Positions 19,010-29,301 of a stretch of DNA of 32,795 bases are shown here, piece by piece. Source of the DNA: Punctularia strigosozonata HHB-11173 SS5 (Eukaryota; Basidiomycota; Agaricomycetes; Corticiales; Punctulariaceae); NCBI RefSeq assembly GCF_000264995.1, contig NW_006767456.1, positions 1,761 through 34,555 of the forward strand. Reading direction: 5' to 3'. The notes under the pieces were generated by a model. It saw only the letters and a list, made by a program, of their open reading frames with translations, was not told the DNA's origin and did no database searches. Each line of letters opens with the position of its first letter. The stretch's first letter is position 1. A program made the translations under genes and the position numbers.

Positions 19010-19863
19010 ATGAACCAGAAATTCTACTCCCTCGACGAACGCGTGAGTCCCACGTCGGATATCGCTCGGATTGCGCTGACAATCCGCACCTATCGCAGTG
19101 CATGGGATGCGTTATTCATCGGCAGTCGCTATGTGTCCGGTTCACCGCGAAACCGGACGAGAACAGGCCGTGCCGTAGCTGCATGGGGCACGACATGATC
19201 TGCGTCCCCTCCCGGCCCACCCGCGTCCCTACCACCGCCGAGGAGTGGGCGGAATTCATGGCGGACCAGGTCGCGATCTGGGGCAACCGGTTGGATGCGA
19301 TGGGCGAGGAGTTGGAGAGGAGCGTGGAGAGGACGCACTCTCGGATGGCTGCGACCATCGGTGAGTCGGTCGTCGCGATGACCGAGGAGTCCGCCCGCGC
19401 CCAGCTTCATGTGAAGAAGTACGCGCTGTCGAGCGCGTCGGAGATCAAGGACATGAAGAACCAGATGCGCGAGCTGGTCGTCGCCGGCGACAAGGACGGC
19501 TCGGTCGTCGAAAAGGCCTGCCGCATGGTCGAAGAGTTCGACGACAAGCTCCGAGCCATCGTCCCGATGGTGAACAAGCAGTCCGAGGCCGTCTCGAACC
19601 TTTGCGAAGACGTGGAGGCGACGACGCGAGCCCTCGACCGGCGCATCACCTTCTACGTCGATAAGCTTCGCGAGGTGGCCCGGAGGGTCCAGGTCGACTT
19701 TAGCGACCCGCCGCCGGTGTTCGGTACCGACCCCAACGATCCGTCGCACTCGCCGATCCGCCCGGTGGCCAGGGCGGACGACATCGCGGCCCCGGAGCCC
19801 CACAGCCCCCTAGTCGACGCCGAGGGATCCGACGAAGGGGTCGGGGCTATGGAGGAGAACTGA
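19010..19863 (+). CDS. D3: Zn2Cys6-like/coiled-coil protein, module copy 3, 265 aa
   Basis: Exon 1 (19010-19042, 11 codons) is joined over a 56-nt intron (GTGAGT, CTGAC branch, GCAG) to exon 2 (19099-19863). The cluster is at the junction: Cys12, 15, 23, 36, 39 and 46. PTTAEEWAEFM opens a helical region of about 150 residues, including KKYALSSASEIKDM and a later segment VDKLREVARRVQVD parallel to VDKLATVASRMNID in D1. The tail is acidic. D1 and D3 are closer to each other than to D2. CACGTGAC lies 69 bp upstream of the start (18934-18941). It converges on the large helicase gene, not on an F gene. Function unknown. Confidence 0.85.
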
Positions 19864-20214
19864 ACGGGGGGGAGGAGGGGGGGTGGGGATCGCGTCGTGA
19901 AATGTATATAATAACCGCTTCGGAACCGCATAATAACGAGCGCGACGCTTTCCGATTTTACCGAGCGACTCGGAACGTCGAATGCGCTGTCGTTGCGCGC
20001 GATAAATGCGCTCGGAGCGATGGCGTAACAGGTATCCAATGGAACGACGCCGACCGAGAAGGGTCGCGCACCGGCAAGTACGTTACGCACGTCGTAAACG
20101 CGCTCGGACCGCCGTCTTAGCCTTTCCTGAATCGAGCGGTGCATAAGGTACCGACGAATACTTTACACGCAACGCCGAGGTTCGTCTAACTTACGTCGGA
20201 TCGCCCCGCGCCGC
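19864..20214. other. Intergenic with G-rich run
   Basis: Four G runs lie just after the D3 stop (about 19866-19888: seven, two, seven and four Gs), a possible G-quadruplex. TATATAATAA follows near 19904. The rest holds no recognisable gene and should contain the 3' ends of D3 and the convergent helicase gene. Confidence 0.5.
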
Positions 20215-23200
20215 CTACCCGTCGATCTCCAACACCGTCGCGTAGTCCAACTCGATCGTCTCCACGAAACACCGGACGATGTTGGACGCCCAAGGTTTCG
20301 CCACCTCCCGCTTCATGAGCCAGGGGACGAACTCGTCTAGAGATCGGAGCCGGTACCGGTCCTTCCAGATGGACTCTCCTCGGTCGTCGCGCCTCGTGAG
20401 GTGCCAGAGGAACGGCACCAGGACGTCCTTCCACTCGCAGGTCGTTCGGTTGCCGTGCTTGCCCATGCGACCCGAAGATTGAGGTACGTGGCAGAACCAG
20501 CAGATCCGAGGGGTGCGGGCTTGCTTCTCGTACTTGAGTCGACCCGAGAACTCGAGGTACGAGTCCTTTCCGGAGGGGTCGTCGACGACAGAGCCGCACT
20601 CGAGGATGGACTCGTGGCGAGCGACGGTGGGCCTTTCCACGCAGCGGTTGTGCGAGAACCAGCATCCGATGCAGCAGTCCGCGAAGGGTCGCATCGCCCG
20701 CAATATGCGGTCTTCCATGTCGGCGTGGGCCAGCGCCTCGGATGCGCATCGTTCGTCGACCTTTCGCTGCGCCGCTCGGAAATCCGTCTCGTCGCCGAGC
20801 CGGATCTGCATATCTTCCTCGTCGAAATATTCCGACGGAGTCCACGTGTCGACCGGCTCATCGGATCGGTCTGAGGAGCGAACAGTCAGAGGAGGGCCGA
20901 TCGGAACGAGGAAGCAGCCGCGTCGCGTCGCTCACCGGTTTCGTTGCGGTCCTCGCAATTCGAGCATCGTAAGGCGCCGGGCACTTCGGAGCAGCGCGAC
21001 GGTGCGATGTCCACGCACGACGCGATGACGGACCGAATGCATTCCTTGGTTCCGGCGAGGTTCCGACCCAGGTTGTGACCGAGGATGTCCTCCTTCGGGT
21101 TCACGTCCTTACCGGAGAACGCGTCGCTCGCGGGCATGAACTGGACCAGGCACGGTCGGCCGTCGCGTCCGCCTCTCCCGATCTGCTGCACGAGCTCGAG
21201 TATGCACGGGAAGCTGTACGCGACGACGACGCAAGGGATGTGCGCGTAGTCGTAGCCGGCTCCGAGGGCGGACGTGGCCACCAGGCAGCCTCCCGGGGTG
21301 TCCTCGAACCTCGCGATCATCTGCTGTCGCTCGTCTTCCAACCTCTGACGCGCGTAAGGGGGGAGGTCCTTCTCCTGCTTGGAGAGGCTGCAGTAGAAGT
21401 CGCATCCGAGGTACTTCGATACCGTCTCTCCGTAGGCGTGCGAGGGGACGAAGATCAGAAAGCGATCCGTGTCATCGCGATAGGTGTCCAGACATTGCTG
21501 CACCACGATCGTCCTTCTTATGCGCGCCGGCATCTGCGTTCCTTCCACAGGGCGTTTCATGATGTACTTGTGGTTCGGTCGAACCGTCGGCTCGCGGATG
21601 ACGATCGGATTTTGCTGGAGGAGCAGGTCCGCGAGGTGGTCCTCGGCGAGGGGGGGTAGAGTCGCGGTGAGCGCGATGACCTGGGCGCCGAACATCCTGA
21701 CCTTCCACATGTTCTCCATGATGTCGGACCGAAACTCGCACTGAGTGAGCCGGACGTGCGCCTCGTCCAACACGAATCGCGTGACGGGATACGGGGTCGA
21801 GATGTGGTGCTCGGTGATCGCGCTCCTCCAATCTTCGGATCCGATGCGATCGTAGCTCACCACCACCACCCTGGTCGGAGGGGGGATGGTTCCCGCCCTC
21901 CATATGTGGTGACAGACGCCGGCGCGTTCGAGCTTCCTTCCCGCCTCGTCTAGGAGGACCTTGAGCGGAACGACCAGGACCGTGGTGGAATTGTCCACGA
22001 GGCCGGCGATGATGACCGGCGTGGTTTTGCCGGCGCCGGTCGGTAGGACCACCTGCAGGTCGTTGCGCTGTATGAGCGTCTCGTATATGGCCTCACATTG
22101 CCCGTAGGACCGGTAAGTGCATCCCTCCCCGTACAGCCGTCGCATGTGCTTCGTGACGAGGGGCTTCCAGTGGTAGATCTTCCTCTCCGCCCTCTTCTGG
22201 GATCGTACGGTGCTCAGGGACTGCTGGGTCGAGAAGTCTTCGATCTCGGAATCCGACGCTTGCAATCGCGGGGAACCCGGGTCACCGTCCGATACCGATT
22301 CGTCGTCTCGAGGATGCGCGTCAGACGAAAAGTTCGCGTACGCGGAGCGCGGAGGGTTAACTCACCCGGATGTCCGTAGCCGGGTGTGGAGGGCGGTAAG
22401 CTCGAGGGCCATGGCTGAGGAGCCGCGATGGCGATGGGCTTCACGGGTCGAGGTTTGGGTCGCGTTTTGCTGCTCGCGTCGTTCGGTCCCGACGCGCTCG
22501 GGCGATCCGAACTCGACGGACGCGGTGCGCCGCCCGCGGGAGTGGCCGATGGCTGGTTCGGCCCGTTCGAATCGACCTTCGGAGCGGCCTTGCTGTGTCG
22601 GGCAGGGGCGGACGCCACGGGACGCCGCGTGGAGATCGGCGTGCTCGGAAAGGCGGCGTCCGGCGTGGGACCTGGTCCCGCGACGTGCTCTGGGCGAACT
22701 GCGGGACGCGGGTTGAGTATGCGTCGAGCGGGAAATACGAAGGTGCTGCGTCGCGTACCGTGAACGATTTGGGCAGCCCCGTTCGAAGGGGATGATTCCG
22801 CAAAGCCGCGAGGTCCGGACGGCGTACCTTGGCCGCGAATCGCGATGGCTGCTTCCGCTGGCGCCTGCGGTTCGTTCCCCTCGAGCGGTGCAGCCCCGCG
22901 GATAGCGGCCGGGGAGGTCGCCTCGGACGCTCTTCCGGGAGCGGCGACGGAGCGTAGTACGGCCTCCATCGCGGACGTGATTTCCGCGCGGATGGCGGAA
23001 AGGATCGCGTCGGGAAGCGGCGCGTCGCGGGCGGTACCGTAAGGAGACGTGGCCCGAAGCTCCTCCCTCACCGCTATCCTGACGGCGTCCTGCAGCTTCT
23101 TGTCCGACTCGTCCTTCTTTTTCGCGCATTCCTTGAACAGACCCGCGCCCAGGAGCGACTCGAACTTGTCTCCGGTGCACTCCTCGTGAGGCAGCAGGAC

Positions 23201-26200
23201 GCCTGCGGGCACCACGCGCATGAGGACCTGCCACTGGGCCGCGCGCTCGAACATGGCCTGCAGCATGTGTCCGCTGTACTGACCGTCGGACGTGTTGGAC
23301 CGCGCGTAGAGCCTCCGATCGACCGAGTCGCTGTGACCCATGCCGACGGCGTCCATGTGCTCGAGGTTGATCTGCACCTCGATCTCGGGGGCGACGTCGT
23401 GGATGGCCAGGAGGTCGCGTCGGTAGGCTTTGAAGACGTGCCTCCTGGCGTTGATGCCCAGGGGCACGCCGCATACCTTCTTCGAGTGGGCCATCATGGC
23501 GACGCTGACGGCTTCCGGATCGAACGCCTTCCCGTGCATGTCGCAGAAGATGAGCCTCTGGTAACCCGAGCCCGCGTTCTCGTCTTCGGGGCGGAGCTTC
23601 TGCATCAACCAGGCCGCGAAAGGTCGGTACACCGCGATGACCTGGAGGAGGAGGTCAGCGGTGAACGCGTCGAGCGGCCTCGGGACCGCTTTCTCGTACG
23701 CGGTGGAGTGACCCTGCTTTCGGTACTGCGTGGTGATCGTGAGGTACTTGCCGAAGAACCGTAACCCGCGTATCGAGTCGGCGTAAGGACCGTTCAGGTG
23801 TTCCAAGAACACGAGCTCGGTGAGCCTAGGGGGGGGACCGCTGAGGTCTACCGACAGCATCGTCAGGGTCTTCTCGAGCTCGGCCAGGCATCGGAGCCAC
23901 TCGAACCCGTGCGCCACGTCCACCTGCAGCCGGCTCATATCCGGCTCGTCGGGATTGACGAAGAACCAGTTGCGAGCCGTCGCGTCGCCGACGATCGCGT
24001 CGAAAAACCGGGTCTTGCTGTGTAGGGCCTCGTTGCGGTGGTCCGAGAGGAAAGAATACCGCAGCGCCCTGTTCGTCATGTCGTCCTTGACGTCGGATAT
24101 GTCGACGTGAACGGCCAGGCCGCGGGACACCTTGCGCTTGCTGGCCATAGCCTCGGCCTGTAGGTCCCTGAAGATGTCGTGCAGGTGCTGCAGGGTGACC
24201 TCGTACCCTTTGTAGACGAGCGAGGTGAAGTTGACCGGGTCCTTCCATATGACGTTGACCTCGCCGTCGCTGCTCATGGCGACCTCGTTGATCAGATGGC
24301 CCTGGCTCTTCATGACGCCGAACGCGCTGCGTCCTCCGTTGGTGTAAAACAGGCGGATGGCGAGCGCCGCCTCCTCCAGGTCCCTCGCCGATCGGCCCTC
24401 CGCGGTGCGGTAGATCTCTCGAAGCGCGCAGAGCCGGATGGCGTACTGCATGTGCGCCATGAGCGGGGTGACGTGGACGGCCTCCTTGAACTGCCCGTTG
24501 GATCGGATCGACAGCAACACGACGCAGCGCATCACCGGGTGCGGGATCGCGTTGTCTGCGGTCTCGAGATGGTCCCAGGAACGCAGGAAGATCTCGCCGA
24601 AGGTGCGGTGGACGAGGGCCATCAGCTCGTCCTCCGAGGCGACGTTCTGGTCGTCGCCGTCGGTTTCGGGGCTCAAAGCGCGTCGGAGGCTGACGAAAGG
24701 TTCCGCGCCGGGATCACATCCGGGTATCGAGTACGCGGTCAGATCCGACGGATCGAGCCTCAGTATCATGAGGAGTAAGGCGGCCACGGTGCGAGAGTAC
24801 TTCCGCAGCGTGTCGCGCTGCTGGAGGACCTTGAACGGCCGGTGTTCCAGCCTAAAAGCGGGCGTCGGATCAGCGACGACGTCTCCTGTCCACGGTAAAG
24901 GCGACAGACTTACTCCGCGTGCGCGTCGGCCGTCGCGAGCAGCTGGAGGACGATGGGCGGAGAGTCCGCGACGAGCTGCTCGCACTTCCTGAGGTACCGA
25001 TGCACCAGGTCGTGCATGCCTGCCAGCGGGTCCGTCTTGTCGCTCCCGACGTCTACCAGGGCGCAGAGGTCGCACGTGTTGTATCCTACGACGTGCTCCG
25101 GCCACTTCAGCGCCGAGAGCCAGAACGGTATCGACTTGGGACTTTCGCCGAGGACGACCGTGTTCATGTCCTGCATCTCCTCCCTGACGCTCCGGTACTT
25201 GGCCTCCGTAGACGGAACGCTTCGGTCTCCGACGAACGGCCCGGATACGTAGATGCGGGATTGCGGGTCGTTCGGCACCAACGCCTGCACGTGTTGGACG
25301 AATCGCATCTGCGCGGTCCGATCGTCGTTCTGCCTCGGAGGCTCCGCGCAATCCGCATGATCCTTGGCGTAGTGTCGACGGAGCTGCGTCTGGTAGTTGG
25401 TGGTGAAGAATTCGCAGCCCTCGTACTTGCAAACGAAGGCCTCGGAAGTCTGCAGGCACTGAAAGGGGCCCTTCCAGTCGAGCGTTCTCGGATCCGGCAG
25501 CCGTTCGAGCAGATACGGATGGGCAACGATCGTCCGAGCGAGATGCGCTTCGAGTCGCTGCCAAGCCTGGGATCCGTGGTTCGGAAGATGCTTGCGGACG
25601 TGCTGGACCGCGTCGATCGTTCCGACGCAGCACTTGCAACTGGTGCAGACGAGCAGTCGGAGCGGTTCGTTGATCACCAGGTTGGCGGAGTCCAGCAGGG
25701 CGCTCCGACGAAGCTGACCCTCCTATCGCAGAGGTTCCGTCGAGGCGTTAGTCGGCGATATGGATACAGTAAACACGCGCGTCGAGCGACTTACGGTGGT
25801 GTACTCCGTCGGATGGGACTCCCCGCCCGCCGGTTCTTCCGTGCCCGTATCGGTACCCAGCGGGCCCGCCTGGTTTGGAACGCGAGGAACGCGATGAGAA
25901 ACAGCATGCGGGTGGCGATGAGGAGAGCAGACGATGCCGTACCGGGTGTGCCGTTTCTTCACTTTGCACCGCGCTCTCGTATTGATCGCTGTCGACCCGG
26001 TCCCCCGGACTCGGCTGCTGCCCCGCCCGAATCTGACGATGGTTTCAGTTGGCCACGGACTGCCTGCCAACGAACGTTCCGTGCTAACCTGGGCACCGGC
26101 GCCTTCCGCCTCGACCGTCGGATCCGGCTGCGGAGCTGCGGGTACCTGCTGAGGGGAGGTCAGCTGCGGACTGGCTCGGATCGAAGGCGACGCGCGAACC

Positions 26201-27647
26201 GTTCCCAGCCCTAGCCGTCGCGCGAGCCAGCGTGTCTGATCGAGCTGTCCCCCTTCGTGTTTGTCGACGACCGCCCTCGCCCTAAGGCCCCGAGGTACGG
26301 TGTTGGTCTTCTCGGAGGAAGTCGACGCCGTAACACCGCGAATGGAGGGTGCGGCGCGTACCGCGCTGGCCCCTGGAGCCTTTGCGAGCGGTACGGCATG
26401 GCGAGCCCCTTTCCGCGGCTCGATCCCCGATGGCGGGTCGTGCGCAGTCGCCGTGCTGTCTGGCAACGGCGTGGTGCTCGGGCGACTGGCTTCGTCCGAC
26501 GCGTTGAGTACCACGGTCCTTGTGCGATCCGAACCCGCTTGGTCCGATCGCGGTAGCTTAGCGAAGACGCCCTGTAGAGGTGTCAGGTGGTGGTCGAAAT
26601 GACGAGGCGGATGGAGAACGGTTGCGAACCTCAGGATCCCAAGGTCGCGCGCCTCCTCCCGGCAATCGGACGTGACTCCTGAACGCCTCGTTGTTGCGGA
26701 AGGGATGCCCGTGCGGATGGGAGTCGCAGTAGCATATGTACGCGGTGTCGTGTGCGCGAGCGAATCGGACCTTGACATTGCCCTTGAATGTCAGGTCTAT
26801 GTCGGTGGCGCATTTCCGCATGTGCGAAGTCAGCTGCTTCCCGGTTTCGAAGCATTCGCCGCATCCGGTGCATCGCTTTTCGGACGGTGTCGCGGCCTTC
26901 GTTTTCCTCTTCTGCGTTTTCGATCCTTCGCGGCGTGATCAGCTATGCTGCCCGTGTCGCCGCGCGGGGAGCGCTTACCTGCTTCATCCGTCGCCGTGGC
27001 TTCGGACCCGCTCCGGGCTCTTTTTTTCCCTTTCCCATCGTCGACCGCGGCCGCTGTTGCGCCGTTAGAACGGTCCGACTCGGTGAACGCGAACGACTCA
27101 CCGCGCGCAAACATGTGCTTCTGCTGGGCGTAAGCCTCCACCGGTGTGCCGGCATGCGGACTCGGCTGCGCGACCTGCGTCGGAGTGGGCGTACCGCCCG
27201 TCCCCTGCGAGGGATAAGAGCCCAACGGCGAGGGAGAGCTCGTGGGGCCGTATTCCATGCTGTATTCCTGCGACTTCATCGGGATGTATTCGCACGGCTG
27301 CGACGGCGTGCCGATGAAAGGATCGGACTGCGAAGGTAACGGGTTGAACCCGGGGGCCCAGAACGGGTCTTCTAGCGGAGACTGGGGTTGGTGGTGCACC
27401 GGCGTGAAAGGACTGATCGGATAGTAGAAGGTGGCGTGCTGGGGTCCGGGATGCGACCATTGCATGGGGGCCGTAGGCGGCGTCGCGTAGTGACCGAATT
27501 GAAGGCCGACCTCCTGCGTGGAGTCCTGACCCGGGGCGACTCGACCGGTATCGGTCAAATGCGCTGGAAACCTGCATCAGACAGCTGCGCGAGCGGTACT
27601 GACTCGTGCTTACCCATGTCGGCGTCGTGCGGTGGGATGTCGGACAT
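20215..27647 (-). CDS. Zinc-finger / tyrosine-recombinase-like / RecQ helicase fusion (telomere-linked helicase type), 2,321 aa
   Basis: The proposed exons are 27647-27614, 27563-27102, 27053-26979, 26925-26630, 26571-25795, 25722-24914, 24851-22366, 22306-20936 and 20870-20215. All eight joins keep frame, and introns are 48-72 nt. Parts in order: Pro/Tyr-rich N-terminus; C2HC finger Cys209-212, His225, Cys229; disordered linker; C2H2 fingers Cys574/577-His589/593 and Cys646/651-His665/670; recombinase-like domain with Arg1160, Lys1196, Asn1285-x2-Arg1288-His1289, GHS at 1323-1325 and Tyr1333; Walker A LPTGAGKT (Lys1740); DEAH at 1827-1830; TATLPP; QIGRGGRDGR; Cys/His-rich tail. Fungal telomere-linked helicases share the C2H2 and RecQ parts. 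RecQ helicases unwind DNA 3'-5' using ATP. Exons from 25722 on are firm. The first five could be a separate gene, and the 26629-26572 intron has a weak GTTCGC donor. It is probably nuclear, acting at chromosome ends or in element movement (inferred). Confidence 0.75.
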
Positions 27648-29301
27648 CGATAATAGCGACTTTGAGGTGCGGAAATCCGTGAGGCGCTGTGCGTATCGAC
27701 CAAGAGCCGTTGACGAGAGCGCGTTATGCCGCAGGATGTAAAAACAAAAAATGCAGCGGGGAGCGGAGAGGGTGTTTGGCGTTCGAAAGTCGAGGTTTTT
27801 GTTCTTGCGCTTGCGGGCATGGTCGGCTACGGACCCCTGCGACGCTAAAGAACCTTGGAGATGGGGCGACGCGCGGGTCTGCCGACGCTGCCCGATGCTT
27901 CGTATCTGCGGCGATTTGTTTTAAAAAGATGTCCATTAACGCGGCGATCGTACGGTGTAAGGGTGCCTACGCTTTCGAATCAATATGCGCGCAACGCGTT
28001 TCCCTCGGTGCTTCGCCGCAGAATGTCGGGACGGCCACGCGTGCAGGTGCTTTGCGTATCTAATGGCTCGCGATGCACCCAACCTCTATCGCGCTTTCCG
28101 TGTCGCGGTTCACTGAAGTTGCCCTTTCTGCGTCGCGGTGCACGGAAGCAACACAGCCACCGTCCCAGGGGCTGGGCCTCGACGAGCTTTGAAGGCGCAT
28201 CGGCAACGACAATCTGAGATCGGCACCGGAGTGCGGGATTCGGTGCCAATGTCGGGTAGCCGTATCCGCTTCCGTCGCTATTCAGCGCTCCGACGCCGCG
28301 CTCTGCTGCTCGAACGTGCGCTCCGGCGCCGATCCGTGGGCGGGGCAACACGTGGTGAGCTATGCCTGACGACAGGATCCAGCTGCGTGACGTACCGTGT
28401 TGTAGGACCGGCGAGAGAGGAGAGGAGTGCTTTGCAGGTGCTTCGCGGATGGTGGATCTTGTTCGTTGGCCATCCACGTTCTCACACTACCCGCGTACCT
28501 GACAGGTTCGCTCACACGCCCCTCGCTTGACGCTGGGGGGTCCGATACCTGAGTCCTCCAACGGCGGGTCGTGTCGATCGTGTCAGCCTTCCCATTCAAG
28601 TTGGTTATGCGCTTCCGTTGCCTGTTCCTGCGCGAACGCTGCCGCCTCATGTTGGCATATCTGCGTCCGAGACATGGAGACTGGTAGCCTGCACTTTTCC
28701 CCATGCCGATCCTATTGACCGCGGTCGCTACTGCGATCGCCGGATCAATCCGGTGTTGCCATCTGACAATGGCAGCGGTGGGAATGGCGGTGGATGCGGA
28801 AGACCGATGTGATTTGCGTACCGTGGCCGGTTTATCCGGAGTCGTGGATTTGCCGGACCGGCGGATATGAAATACGGTGCGCGAGCAGGGTCAGCTTAAG
28901 GATTGATCGAAATCATCAGGACCCCATGCGCAACCTGGCACCGGTCGACGTAAACCCTATGTTAGGGAGTCTAACCCTAGAGTATACTCGACTAATCACC
29001 TTCGCTGGGGCGCACACGAGAGGGTTAGCGGGAAAAGGCGCAGTTGCGTCGACGACCCGGCATGCGCGGTCGCGGCGACAACCCGACGTGATATGAGATT
29101 GCGCGCGTAGGGCGTACAAAGAGGGGACAGGGGATACAAGATAAGGGTGGGTAACTAAATTGTATGCTATACGAGAAACAGCCTTGTCAGGCCGAGAGGG
29201 ACACACGAAGACGGCAAGAAGTTTTACCTGGGCGAGCAACAGCCGAGGCGAGAGGGGCAACGGCAACGTTCCCCGCTCGGCCGCTGTTCTATATGCCCAG
29301 G
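27648..29301. other. 1.65 kb without a supported gene
   Basis: Open frames on both strands lack family motifs, consistent composition or convincing splice sites. An A-rich patch lies near 27738-27750. A pair of similar stretches at 28095-28145 (each with TCGCGGT and CACTGAAG/CACGGAAG) may be a small diverged repeat. A lone CTAACCCTAG telomere-like motif occurs near 28971. The left end must contain the promoter of the large helicase gene. Confidence 0.5.

Noticed and set aside
822-19863. CRISPR-like, bacterial operon or viral interpretation of the repeated cluster
   Set aside because: Spliceosomal introns, fungal Zn2Cys6 spacing and telomere repeats show a fungal nuclear region; no short regular direct repeats with spacers and no capsid or polymerase genes are present.
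21075-23764. Long + strand frames across the RecQ and recombinase region
   Set aside because: Shadow frames of exons that carry the Walker A, DEAH and recombinase motifs on minus.
24919-26214. 431-codon open frame on + opposite the helicase gene
   Set aside because: Antisense to exons with clear zinc-finger motifs and in-phase introns; GC-rich DNA leaves the opposite strand open.
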